From contig NZ_SJJZ01000005.1 of assembly GCF_004331345.1 (NCBI RefSeq), forward strand, positions 248,001 to 312,000: a stretch of DNA of 64,000 nt, in the 5' to 3' direction. A program made the translations under genes and the position numbers. Below are positions 56,740-64,000 of this stretch, one piece after another. This DNA comes from Kribbella soli. GTDB lineage: Bacteria > Actinomycetota > Actinomycetes > Propionibacteriales > Kribbellaceae. Under the pieces are notes generated by a model, which worked only from the letters and a program-made list of their open reading frames with translations, made no database searches and was not told the DNA's origin. Positions within the stretch are counted from its first letter, which is position 1, and the number at the start of each line of letters is the position of its first letter.

Positions 56740-57399
56740 TCAGAAGAGGCGGAGGACGTCGGACTCCATGCCGCGGAGGGCGTCGTAGTCGACGGTGAGG
56801 CAGTCGAGGCCGCGGTCGGTGGCGAGGAACTGTGCCTGCGGCTTGATCAGCTGGGCGGCGAAGATGCCGCGGACCGGGGCCAGCAGCGGGTCGCGGTTCA
56901 GGAGCTCGACGTACCGGGTCAGCTGCTCGACGCCGTCGATCTCGCCGCGGCGCTTGATCTCGACCGCGACGTGCTTGCCGTCGGCGTCGCGGAGCAGCAG
57001 GTCGACCGGGCCGATCGCGGTCGGGTACTCCCGGCGTACCAGCGTCCAGCCCTCGCCGAACGTCTGGACGTGCTCGGCGAGCAGCTCCTGCAGGTGCGCC
57101 TCGACACCGTCCTTGATCAGGCCGGGGTCCGTCCCGAGCTCGTACGCCGTGTCGCTGTGCACCTCCTCGATGGTGATCCGCAGCTCCTCACCAGCCTTGT
57201 TGGTGACGCTCCAGACCCCCTCGTCCTCCGTCAGCTTGCACGGCGGCGACATCCAGTTCAGCGGTTTGTACGACCCGCCGTCGGCGTGGATCAGCACGGA
57301 TCCGTCCGCCTTCACCATCAGCAGCCGCGGCGCCATCGGCAGATGAGCCGTCAGCCGCCCCGAGTAGTCAACAGAACACGTAGCAATCACCAAGCGCAC
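56740..57399 (-). CDS. nucS: Mismatch-repair endonuclease NucS
   Basis: NucS cuts both strands at G-T, G-G or T-T mismatches and is the non-canonical mismatch-repair nuclease of Actinobacteria lacking MutS/MutL. The 219-aa protein closely matches mycobacterial Nuc[27 protein letters not shown] and [17 protein letters not shown]. The RecB-like nuclease residues are Asp133 (GPVDLLL), Glu147 and Lys149 ([11 protein letters not shown]). The C-terminal DVLRLF is the sliding-clamp-type contact. GTG start ([12 protein letters not shown]) fits family length. Confidence 0.95.
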   Translation of the reverse strand: MRLVIATCSVDYSGRLTAHLPMAPRLLMVKADGSVLIHADGGSYKPLNWMSPPCKLTEDEGVWSVTNKAGEELRITIEEVHSDTAYELGTDPGLIKDGVEAHLQELLAEHVQTFGEGWTLVRREYPTAIGPVDLLLRDADGKHVAVEIKRRGEIDGVEQLTRYVELLNRDPLLAPVRGIFAAQLIKPQAQFLATDRGLDCLTVDYDALRGMESDVLRLF

Positions 57400-57448
57400 G
57401 ACAAAGCACCGTAGTGCACCGGGCCGCCGGAGTGGGAAGGTGGTGAGC

Positions 57449-57772
57449 ATGATGCCGAAGGTGAGCGACGAGGCGGTCGCGGCGTACGACGCGGTTGCGG
57501 CCGGGCTCGAGGGGGCCGGAGTGGTCCGCGGCAGCATGTTCGGGATGCCGTGCCTGAAGATCGGCAAGAAGGTACTCGCGGGCATGTACGGCGACGCGAT
57601 GACCTTCAAACTCCCACCGGAGCCGCGGGAGAAGGCGCTGGCCGTCCCCGGCGCGGAGCAGTTCGATCCGGGGATGGGTCGGCCGATGAAGGAGTGGGTA
57701 AGGATCCCGCTCGACCAGTCGGCCGTCTGGCCGGACTACGCCGCCGAGGCCCTGGAGTACGTCGCTCAATGA
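57449..57772 (+). CDS. TfoX-like N-terminal domain protein
   Basis: This 107-aa protein is similar to the TfoX/Sxy N-terminal family ([37 protein letters not shown]). These small proteins have an alpha/beta fold of unknown mechanism, often annotated as MmcQ-like. The start ATG follows GGGAAGG by 8 nt. It is coupled through an ATGA overlap to a methyltransferase gene downstream, and a Nudix gene follows. Confidence 0.8.
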   Translation: MMPKVSDEAVAAYDAVAAGLEGAGVVRGSMFGMPCLKIGKKVLAGMYGDAMTFKLPPEPREKALAVPGAEQFDPGMGRPMKEWVRIPLDQSAVWPDYAAEALEYVAQ

Positions 57773-58650
57773 ATCTCATGTGTCCCGCCCGGATCCTGCT
57801 GCTGCCCGGCGATGTCCAGGACGCGCTGGTCGGTGAGCGGATCGTGCAGGTGTACGCCGGGACGTTCGAGGCGGCTGCGGGCGCTCGGTTGGCCGAGGCG
57901 CTCGCGGTGCGGCTGACCGTCGTACCCGAGCTGACTCAGCAGCCGGACGCCGAGTTGCGGTCGATCGCGGACCTGCATCGCGGCGAGACCGTCGTCGTGC
58001 TCGGGCTGGACCTCGGCCTCAAACTCCCCGCCGTCGTCGAGCACACCGGCGACGGCTGGACCCGGGTCGCCTCGGGCAACGAGGTCACGCTCGCGGCGTA
58101 CGAACAGGCCGCCGGCAAGTTCCGTGACTCGATCCCCAAGGACCCCAACCACCTGTTGATCGACCTGCTCGCCGACCGCCTCGCACCGGGCGGTCAGGTG
58201 CTCGAGCTCGGCAGCGGCACCGGCAAGGACGCGATCGAACTCGAGAGCCGCGGGTACGTCGTACACCGTACCGACGCGACGCAGGCGTTCGTCGACATGA
58301 TGCGATCCGACGGGTACGCCGCCGACCGGTTGAACGCGATCACCGACGACTTCGGCGGCCCGTACGGCGCGGTGTACGCGAGCGCGGTGTTCCTGCACTT
58401 CGATCGCGCGCAACTGTCCGGCGTACTGCGGAAGGCGGCCAAGGCCGCGCCGGTCCTCGCGTTCGCGACCCGGGAGGGCAAAGGCGAGGAGTGGTCGAAC
58501 AGGCACCTGGACCTGCCGCGACATTTCGTTCTCTGGCAGGAAGATCCGCTCCGTGAGTTGCTGACCGCGACCGGATGGACGGTCGCGCGGCTGGAGCGCG
58601 GCGACTCGAAGATCGGCACCTGGTTCCAGATCCTGGCGACGCGCTCGTGA
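57769..58650 (+). CDS. SAM methyltransferase with degenerate histidine-phosphatase-like N-terminus
   Basis: This 293-aa protein has two parts. Residues 1-105 resemble a histidine phosphatase (PGAM) fold in outline (YAGTFEAAAGARLAEALAV, DLHRGETVVVLGLD) but lack the RHG motif and catalytic His, so they are likely inactive. Residues 120-290 are a class I methyltransferase with motif I VLELGSGTGKDAIELE. They include FLHFDRAQLSGVLRKAAK and RDLPRHFVLWQEDPLRELL, and a substrate cannot be named. It is coupled by overlaps to both neighbours. Confidence 0.8.
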   Translation: MNLMCPARILLLPGDVQDALVGERIVQVYAGTFEAAAGARLAEALAVRLTVVPELTQQPDAELRSIADLHRGETVVVLGLDLGLKLPAVVEHTGDGWTRVASGNEVTLAAYEQAAGKFRDSIPKDPNHLLIDLLADRLAPGGQVLELGSGTGKDAIELESRGYVVHRTDATQAFVDMMRSDGYAADRLNAITDDFGGPYGAVYASAVFLHFDRAQLSGVLRKAAKAAPVLAFATREGKGEEWSNRHLDLPRHFVLWQEDPLRELLTATGWTVARLERGDSKIGTWFQILATRS

Positions 58651-59102
58651 TCCGCGCGGGCGTCGTACTGCTCAGCGAACACGGGATTGCCGCGATCGAA
58701 CGGGTTCGCGACGGGCGGACCTATCACGTGCTGCCCGGCGGTCAGGTCGAGGACGGGGAGAGCCCCGCGGAGGCCGCGCGCCGGGAGGTCCACGAGGAGC
58801 TCGGTCTGCTGGTGAAGATCCGTGCGGCGGTCGCGGTCGTGCACTTCGGCGACAGCACGCAGCACTACTTCGTCGCCGACCTGATCGGGGGCGAGTTCGG
58901 CACCGGGGACGGTCCGGAGCTGGACAGCCCGGCCGATTCGGAGCGGGGGAGTTACCGCGCCGTGTGGCTGCCGGTGACAGACCTCGCCGCCTGCGACCTC
59001 CGGCCGCGGCCGATTGCCGCCGCGCTCCAGGGCGCACCGGACCCGTGGTGGCTGCTCGACGGCTGGATGGCGACGCCGGTCGTCATCGACGAGCCAGTGT
59101 GA
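58647..59102 (+). CDS. Nudix hydrolase
   Basis: This 151-aa Nudix pyrophosphohydrolase has a textbook box: G32-x5-E38-x7-R46-E47-x2-E50-E51-x-G53 (REVHEELGL). The family cleaves nucleoside-diphosphate-linked compounds or damaged nucleotides. It starts in a GTGA overlap with the methyltransferase. The acidic SPADSERGSYRA and WLPVTDLAACDLRP fit the family's back half. The substrate cannot be read. Confidence 0.92.
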   Translation: MIRAGVVLLSEHGIAAIERVRDGRTYHVLPGGQVEDGESPAEAARREVHEELGLLVKIRAAVAVVHFGDSTQHYFVADLIGGEFGTGDGPELDSPADSERGSYRAVWLPVTDLAACDLRPRPIAAALQGAPDPWWLLDGWMATPVVIDEPV

Positions 59103-59172
59103 CTGTGAGGTTGACCTCGCCGGTGACCCAGCTCATGGGCGGACCAGTGCCCGGACTGGCATAGTGCACAGC

Positions 59173-60951
59173 ATGGCTCGGGAATTGACGACGGTGGGTG
59201 TGGTGGGTCTCGGCACGATGGGCGCCGGGATCGCCGAGGTGTTCGCGCGCAACGGCCTGACGGTCGTCGGTGTCGAGCGTGACGAGGAAGCCGTCGAGCG
59301 CGGCCGCGGGCACATCCAGCACTCGACCGACCGAGCCGTGAAGCGCGGCAAGCTGTCGGTTGAGGATCAGCAGGCGCTGTTCGACCGGGTCACGTTCGCC
59401 ACCTCGCTGGAGGCGCTCGCGGACTGCGACCTGGTGATCGAGGCCGTCGTCGAGCGGCTCGAGCTGAAGCGCGAGATCTTCGCCGCGCTGGACAAGGTCG
59501 TCCGCGACGACGCGATCCTGGCGACCAACACCTCGTCGTTGTCGGTCACCGAGATCTCCGTCGCCACCCAGCGCCCGCGGCGCGTGGTCGGCATGCACTT
59601 CTTCAACCCGGCGCCGGTGCAGGAGTTCGTCGAGGTGATCAAGACCGTGGTCACCGAGCCGGACGTGGTCGAGGACGTGCAGGCCCTGGCCCGCCGGCTC
59701 GACAAGGTTCCGGTGGTCGCCGCGGACCGGGCCGGGTTCATCGCCAACGCGCTCCTGTTCGGGTACCTGAACCACGCGGTCTCCATGGTCGAGTCCCGCT
59801 ATGCAACCCGTGAGGACGTCGACGCGGCGATGCGGCTCGGCTGCGGGTACCCGATGGGACCGCTGGCGCTGCTCGACCTGATCGGCCTGGACACGGCGTA
59901 CGAGATTCTCGACACGATGTACAAGCAGGGCCGCAACCGGCTGCACGCGCCGGCCCCGATCCTCAAGCAGATGGTGACTGCGGGCCTGCTCGGCCGGAAG
60001 ACCGGGCGCGGCTTCTACACCTACGAGTCGGCGGACTCGCCGGTCGTGGTCGACGACGAGAGCACGCCGCACCGCAACGGTGACGAGATCGCCGTCCGCC
60101 CGATCAAGCAGGTCGGCGTCGTCGGCTCCGGCACGATGGCGGTCGGCATCGTCGAGGTCCTCGCCAAGGCCGGGTACGACGTGCTGTACGTCGCCCGCGG
60201 CACCGAGAAGGTCGACCGGGTCCGCGGCGTGCTGGAGCGCTCGCTGGAGAAGGGCGTCCAGCGCGGCAAGCTTTCCATGGAGGAGCGGGACGCGGCGCTG
60301 CGCCGAGTGACCGGTACGGCGAAGCTGGACGACCTGGCGAGTGTCGACCTGGTGATCGAGGCCGTGGTCGAGGAGCTCAGCGTCAAGCAGGCGCTGTTCG
60401 AGACGTTCGACGAGATCTGCAAGCCGGGCGCGATCCTGGCGACGACGACGTCGAGTCTGCCGGTGATCGACCTGGCGATGGCGACCAAGCGGCCGGGCGA
60501 CGTGGTCGGGCTGCACTTCTTCAACCCGGCGCCGGTGATGCAGCTCGTCGAGGTCGTCAGCACGGTCAGCACGTCCACCGAGGTCGCCGACACGGTGGCC
60601 GCCGTGGCCGTTGCCGCCGGCAAGCACCCGGTGCGCTGCGGTGACCGGGCCGGCTTCATCGTGAACGCGCTGCTGTTCCCGTACCTGAACGACGCGGTTC
60701 GGATGCTCGAGGCGCACTACGCCGGTGTCGATGACATCGACGCCGCGATGAAGCTCGGCTGCCGCCTCCCGATGGGCCCGTTCGCCCTCCTCGACGTGGT
60801 CGGGCTGGACGTCTCGCTCGCCATCCAGCGCACCCTGTACCTGGAGTTCCGCGAGCCCGGCTTCGCCCCGGCCCCGCTGCTGGAACACCTGGTCACCGCC
60901 GGCTACCTCGGCCGCAAGACCGGCCGCGGCTTCCGCGACTACTCCAACTAG
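59173..60951 (+). CDS. Tandem-duplicated 3-hydroxyacyl-CoA dehydrogenase
   Basis: This 592-aa protein is two complete 3-hydroxybutyryl-CoA dehydrogenase units in one chain. Each has an NAD loop (GLGTMG at ~12-17, GSGTMA in copy 2), the catalytic His in HFFNPAPV, and a C-terminal dimerisation helix block (GYPMGPLALLDLIGLD; CRLPMGPFALLDVVGLD). Each copy ends with GYLGRKTGRGF or GLLGRKTGRGF. The two halves are clearly homologous, and duplicated forms are known in some actinomycetes. It acts in beta-oxidation or butyryl-CoA/PHB metabolism. Confidence 0.94.
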   Translation: MARELTTVGVVGLGTMGAGIAEVFARNGLTVVGVERDEEAVERGRGHIQHSTDRAVKRGKLSVEDQQALFDRVTFATSLEALADCDLVIEAVVERLELKREIFAALDKVVRDDAILATNTSSLSVTEISVATQRPRRVVGMHFFNPAPVQEFVEVIKTVVTEPDVVEDVQALARRLDKVPVVAADRAGFIANALLFGYLNHAVSMVESRYATREDVDAAMRLGCGYPMGPLALLDLIGLDTAYEILDTMYKQGRNRLHAPAPILKQMVTAGLLGRKTGRGFYTYESADSPVVVDDESTPHRNGDEIAVRPIKQVGVVGSGTMAVGIVEVLAKAGYDVLYVARGTEKVDRVRGVLERSLEKGVQRGKLSMEERDAALRRVTGTAKLDDLASVDLVIEAVVEELSVKQALFETFDEICKPGAILATTTSSLPVIDLAMATKRPGDVVGLHFFNPAPVMQLVEVVSTVSTSTEVADTVAAVAVAAGKHPVRCGDRAGFIVNALLFPYLNDAVRMLEAHYAGVDDIDAAMKLGCRLPMGPFALLDVVGLDVSLAIQRTLYLEFREPGFAPAPLLEHLVTAGYLGRKTGRGFRDYSN

Positions 60952-60961
60952 GGACCTCCGC

Positions 60962-61019
60962 GCAGGCAGAACCCACCTTTCCGGCGGGCTTCAGCCCTGA
61001 TTTCGGGGGTTCTGCCTGC
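60962..61019. terminator. Hairpin terminator between 3-hydroxyacyl-CoA dehydrogenase and PhyH genes
   Basis: GCAGGCAGAACCC (60962-60974) and GGGTTCTGCCTGC (61007-61019) pair perfectly over 13 bp, with GGGCT/AGCCC as a small stem in the loop. It lies between convergent stops and can act both ways. Confidence 0.75.
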
Positions 61020-61039
61020 CTGCAGAACCAGCCTGCGTC

Positions 61040-61822
61040 CTACGGCTCCATCTCGGCGTAGTCGCCGCAGGGGCCGCCGCCGATGGCTTCGGGGAGGACC
61101 GTTTCGCGGCGGTCGGGGCGGACCAACGGGTTGTAGAAGGCTGCGATCTCGACGCTGTCCTCCGGGATGTAGTGGAAGATCAGCGAACGCCGGAAGCGGT
61201 CGTCGGTGCTGTTCGGGCGGGAGCCGTGGACGACGCTGCCGTGGAAGAAGAGGACGTCGCCGGCCTTCATCTTCGTCTGCACCTTGCTGAGGCCGTCGGG
61301 GACCGGGACCTCGGCATTGGTGAAGGACTCGGTCAGGTCGGCCGGCTCCGGGCAGACCAGCTCGGTCTTGTGCGAGCCGGGGACGACCGCCAGGCCGCCG
61401 TTGTCCGCGTCCACGTCGTCGACCGCGATCCAGGCCGCGAGGCAGGTCTCCGGGTCGGCGCGCAGGAACGTGTTGTCCTGGTGCAGCGCCTGCCCGCGGG
61501 CGCCCGGCGGCTTGAAGTAGAACATCGACTGGGCGCCGAGCGCTGGACCGATCAGCGCCTGGACGACATCGAGGATCCGGTCGTCGAGCATCAGCTCCAT
61601 CGCGACCTTCCCGGCGTCGGTGTCGCTCGCCCGGTGCGGGTGCACGAACCGCGGGTACTTCGCCAGCGGATCGTCGTCCGGTACGCCGTCGTCGATGGCG
61701 AGCGAGTGGTCGACGGCGACCTGCTCCATGAAGACTGTCCTGATCCGCTCGACCTCGGCGGGTTCGAGCAGCTGGGGGACCTGGACGATGCCGTCCCGCT
61801 GGTAGATGTCCACGACTGTCAT
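61040..61822 (-). CDS. Phytanoyl-CoA dioxygenase-family oxygenase (PhyH)
   Basis: This 260-aa Fe(II)/2-oxoglutarate oxygenase has the facial triad: His114-x-Asp116 (HQDNTF) and distal His199 (HGSVVHGSRPN). Arg in FRRSLIFHY binds 2-oxoglutarate. Small PhyH proteins of this sort hydroxylate various small molecules, and lipid or natural-product substrates are possible. It is divergent from an AraC regulator over 50 nt and is probably its target. Confidence 0.93.
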   Translation of the reverse strand: MTVVDIYQRDGIVQVPQLLEPAEVERIRTVFMEQVAVDHSLAIDDGVPDDDPLAKYPRFVHPHRASDTDAGKVAMELMLDDRILDVVQALIGPALGAQSMFYFKPPGARGQALHQDNTFLRADPETCLAAWIAVDDVDADNGGLAVVPGSHKTELVCPEPADLTESFTNAEVPVPDGLSKVQTKMKAGDVLFFHGSVVHGSRPNSTDDRFRRSLIFHYIPEDSVEIAAFYNPLVRPDRRETVLPEAIGGGPCGDYAEMEP

Positions 61823-61856
61823 GTCTCCAGAATGCGGCGGGCCGGCCGCGCCCAGC

Positions 61857-61867
61857 GATAGCCTATC
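61857..61867. promoter_or_regulatory. Dyad GATAG-C-CTATC before the AraC gene
   Basis: Perfect 5-bp arms around one base, 5 nt before the AraC GTG start, within the 50-nt divergent region. It may serve as operator or as overlapping -10 (TAGCCT). AraC family sites are often asymmetric, so support is modest. Confidence 0.35.
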
Positions 61868-61872
61868 TAGCT

Positions 61873-62670
61873 GTGAACCTTCGATATCCTGCTGAGTCGC
61901 CGCATCCGGTGGTGCGCCGGCTGGTGACCGGTGAGTTCGACGAAGGCCCTGAGTACGCGACGTATCGGCGGCGCGGGACGACCGACTGGCTGCTGGTCCA
62001 GACTCTCGACGGCCAGGGACGATTCGGTCAGGTCGCGGCCGCGCCGGGCAGCGTCACACTGGTCCGCCCGCGCACCCTGCACGACTACGCCACGGTCGGT
62101 GACCGCTGGCATTTCCGGTACGCGCACATGCACCCGAAGCCGGACTGGCTGCCGCTGCTCGACTGGCCGGAAGTTGCTCCCGGCATCGTTCAGCTCCATC
62201 CGGCCGCGCCGACCTTCGCGCGCATCGCTGACCATCTGCGCGACGCCGTACGGCATCAACACAGCGTCCTACCGCAGGCCGAGCAGCTCAGTGCCAACTC
62301 GCTGGAGGCGGCGCTGTTGTGGTGCGACACCCAGAACCCGAAGGCCGTGCAGATCGACGACCGCTTGCTACGTGCGATCGAGCTGATCGACCAGGACCTG
62401 ACCGCGAGCCTCGACGTACCGCGGCTGGCGCGTGCCGTGAATCTGTCGGTGTCACGGTTCGCGCACCTGTTCCGCGAGCAGCTCGGCGTCAGCCCGCAAC
62501 AGTTCGTCGAGCGCCGCCGGCTGGACGCGGCGGCCCGCCTCCTGGAGCTCACCAGTCGGTCGGTCGCGTCGGTTGCGGCCCAGGTCGGGTACGCCGACCC
62601 GCTCTACTTCGCGACCCGCTTCCGTCTGCACACTGGATCGAGCCCCACGGCGTACCGTCGCAGGTCTTAG
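61873..62670 (+). CDS. AraC-family transcriptional regulator
   Basis: This 265-aa regulator has an N-terminal cupin ligand domain (PGSVTLVRPRTLHDYATVGD) and a C-terminal double HTH: first LDVPRLARAVNLSVSRFAHLFREQLGVSPQQFVERRR, second SVASVAAQVGYADPLYFATRFRLHTGSSPTAYRR, the AraC signature. The GTG start gives MNLRYPAESPHPVV. It is divergent from the PhyH oxygenase gene and probably activates it in response to its substrate, the classic pairing. Confidence 0.94.
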   Translation: MNLRYPAESPHPVVRRLVTGEFDEGPEYATYRRRGTTDWLLVQTLDGQGRFGQVAAAPGSVTLVRPRTLHDYATVGDRWHFRYAHMHPKPDWLPLLDWPEVAPGIVQLHPAAPTFARIADHLRDAVRHQHSVLPQAEQLSANSLEAALLWCDTQNPKAVQIDDRLLRAIELIDQDLTASLDVPRLARAVNLSVSRFAHLFREQLGVSPQQFVERRRLDAAARLLELTSRSVASVAAQVGYADPLYFATRFRLHTGSSPTAYRRRS

Positions 62671-62680
62671 AGTTCTGCCC

Positions 62681-63535
62681 ATGAGAACGCGTGCTGTGGT
62701 GGGGCTGGCGGTCCTGGCGGTCGTGGGGCTGGGGGCGTGTGCACCGGAGGAGAGCTCGTCCGGGTCGTCGACTCCGTCGGGGGCGGATGCCTGTGCGAAG
62801 GACAAGTTGGCGGTGAAGACGGCCGGCACGCTGACGGTCGGCACCGACAAGCCGGCGTACGAACCGTGGTTCAGCGGCAACGACCCGAGCAACGGCAAGG
62901 GGTACGAGTCGGCGGTCACCTACGCGGTGGCGAAGAAGCTCGGGTTCGAGCAGGCTGCGGTGAAGTGGCAGACGGTGCAGTTCAACACCGCGTTCGCACC
63001 TGGCCCGAAGGCCTTCGACCTGGATGTGAACCAGGTGTCGATCTCCGAGGACCGCCGCAAGGCCGTCGACTTCTCCTCGGGGTACTACGACGTACGCCAG
63101 ACCGTGATCACCACCGAGGGCAGCAAGATCGCGAACGCGAAGTCCGTCGCCGACCTTGTCGACGCCAAACTCGGGGCCCAGGTCGGTACGACGAGCTACA
63201 CCGCGCTGCGCGACCAGGTGAAGCCGAAGCAGAAGCCGGCCGTGTTCGACACCAACGACCTGGCCGTGCAGGCGCTCAAGAACAAGCAGATCGACGGCAT
63301 CGTCGTCGACCTGCCGACCGCGTTCTACATGACCGCAGCGCAGCTCGACAACGGCAAGATCGTCGGGCAGTTGCCGGCCGGCGGGCAGGCGGAGCAGTTC
63401 GGGTTCGTGCTCGAGAAGAACTCGAGGCTGACCGGCTGCGTCACGCAGGCCGTCGACGCGCTCAAGTCCGACGGCACCCTGGCGAACCTGCAGAAGCAGT
63501 ACCTGACCGAGTCCGGCGCGCCCGAACTCTCGTGA
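62681..63535 (+). CDS. ABC transporter substrate-binding lipoprotein (polar amino acids)
   Basis: This 284-aa lipoprotein has a signal peptide ending in the lipobox GLGAC. The mature fold is the type II periplasmic-binding protein of family 3: GTLTVGTDKPAYEPWF, GKGYESAVTYAVAKKLG, DLDVNQVSISEDRRKAVDFSSGYYDV and GTTSYTALRDQV. It heads an operon with the permease that follows in GTGA overlap. Glutamine, glutamate or another polar amino acid is expected. Confidence 0.93.
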   Translation: MRTRAVVGLAVLAVVGLGACAPEESSSGSSTPSGADACAKDKLAVKTAGTLTVGTDKPAYEPWFSGNDPSNGKGYESAVTYAVAKKLGFEQAAVKWQTVQFNTAFAPGPKAFDLDVNQVSISEDRRKAVDFSSGYYDVRQTVITTEGSKIANAKSVADLVDAKLGAQVGTTSYTALRDQVKPKQKPAVFDTNDLAVQALKNKQIDGIVVDLPTAFYMTAAQLDNGKIVGQLPAGGQAEQFGFVLEKNSRLTGCVTQAVDALKSDGTLANLQKQYLTESGAPELS

Positions 63536-64000
63536 CTACCTGGCAACCATCGGCGCTGCAGCGCGAGCGGATCGCGTATCGGCGCCGGCGGGCGCGGCGA
63601 TCAACCGTGATCGCGGTGGTCAGCTCGGTGATCCTGCTCGCGCTGGTTGTCGTGGGCATCGGTTCCACGCCGGGCTGGCCGCGGGTCCGGGCGACGTTCT
63701 TCGACGTCCACCGCGGCTGGGAGGCGCTGCCGGTCGTTGCCGAGGGCCTCTGGCTGAACATCCGGGTGATGCTGGTCTGCGCGGTGCTGATCGTGGTGTT
63801 CGGGCTGACGCTGGCGATCATGCGGACGTCGCGGGGCCCGATCTTCTTCCCGCTGCGGGTGTTCGCGGCCGCCTACACGGACGTGTTCCGCGGTCTGCCC
63901 TTGCTGTTGGTGATCTTCCTGCTCGGCTTCGGCGTACCGGCCCTGCAGTTGCGCGGGTTACCGAACCAGGCGGTGATCTGGGGCGGCGCGGCCCTCGTCC
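63532..64000 (+). CDS. ABC transporter permease (polar amino acids), cut by window end
   Basis: The first ~156 codons of an amino-acid ABC permease are visible, starting with GTG in overlap with the binding-protein stop. After an Arg-rich cytosolic stretch there is a helix (STVIAVVSSVILLALVVVGI), then a second after RATFFDVHRGWEALPVVAEG. The His/Glu/Gln-type transporter signature GLWLNIRVMLVCAVLIVVFGLTLAIMRTS and AAAYTDVFRGLPLLLVIFL follow. The rest lies outside the window. Confidence 0.9.
   Translation, partial: MTTWQPSALQRERIAYRRRRARRSTVIAVVSSVILLALVVVGIGSTPGWPRVRATFFDVHRGWEALPVVAEGLWLNIRVMLVCAVLIVVFGLTLAIMRTSRGPIFFPLRVFAAAYTDVFRGLPLLLVIFLLGFGVPALQLRGLPNQAVIWGGAALV

Overview
This is high-GC DNA with densely packed, often start/stop-overlapping genes, so the organism is almost certainly an actinomycete. 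Supporting markers are a NucS endonuclease, a MurA with Asp in place of the catalytic Cys, a DyP peroxidase-encapsulin pair, a CGNR zinc-finger protein, SARP/AfsR-type and MocR regulators, and SpoIIE/STAS signalling. The mix of sugar-acid catabolism and many regulators resembles a soil actinomycete of the Kribbella/Nocardioides kind. The genus is a guess. I saw no rRNA, tRNA, CRISPR array, insertion sequence or phage gene, and the window reads as ordinary chromosome.

Layout. 1-9.3 kb: a truncated MFS exporter divergent from a CGNR regulator over a three-copy operator; FabV and MurA; a PduO-type cobalamin adenosyltransferase; SppA; a small membrane protein; a STAS protein; and MeaA/ethylmalonyl-CoA mutase, whose cofactor the PduO enzyme makes. 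9.3-14.8 kb: an aldo/keto reductase, the DyP-encapsulin operon and a two-module glycosyltransferase. 14.9-18.1 kb: an MFS transporter, a CodA-like deaminase and a GntR regulator with palindromic operators. 18.1-22 kb: assorted enzymes, including an unassigned six-hairpin-glycosidase-like protein. 22.1-25.2 kb: a MarR regulator with two near-identical palindromes divergent from an Old Yellow Enzyme and a 14-TM exporter.

25.5-35.2 kb is the most unusual region. A SARP/AAA/TPR regulator diverges from a tightly coupled train of genes. The train holds three paralogous membrane proteins that look like sensor kinases lacking the kinase, a SpoIIE phosphatase fused to an RsbW-like ATPase, two STAS antagonists and a protein of unknown function. 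It looks like a complete membrane-to-partner-switch module.

35.2-41.7 kb: two tandem secreted proteins with duplicated signal-peptide DNA, a MocR regulator, a repeat-bearing intergenic region, a homocysteine methyltransferase overlapping a D-amino-acid oxidase, and a secreted phytase-like protein. 41.7-52.7 kb is an aldaric-acid catabolic island: KdgD, glucarate dehydratase and a DppA peptidase in one operon; a LysR regulator; a tripartite tricarboxylate-type transporter (TctCBA) with a second GlucD-like enzyme; and a talarate/galactarate dehydratase with its own FadR-type regulator. Uptake, dehydration and the KdgD step to 2-oxoglutarate semialdehyde are present. The final semialdehyde dehydrogenase is not in view.

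52.8-64 kb: a glutaminase with a canonical EF-hand, converging through a nested hairpin on GlmS; NucS with a long adjacent inverted repeat; a TfoX-like/methyltransferase/Nudix operon; a duplicated 3-hydroxyacyl-CoA dehydrogenase; a phytanoyl-CoA dioxygenase divergent from an AraC regulator; and the start of a polar amino-acid ABC transporter cut by the window end.
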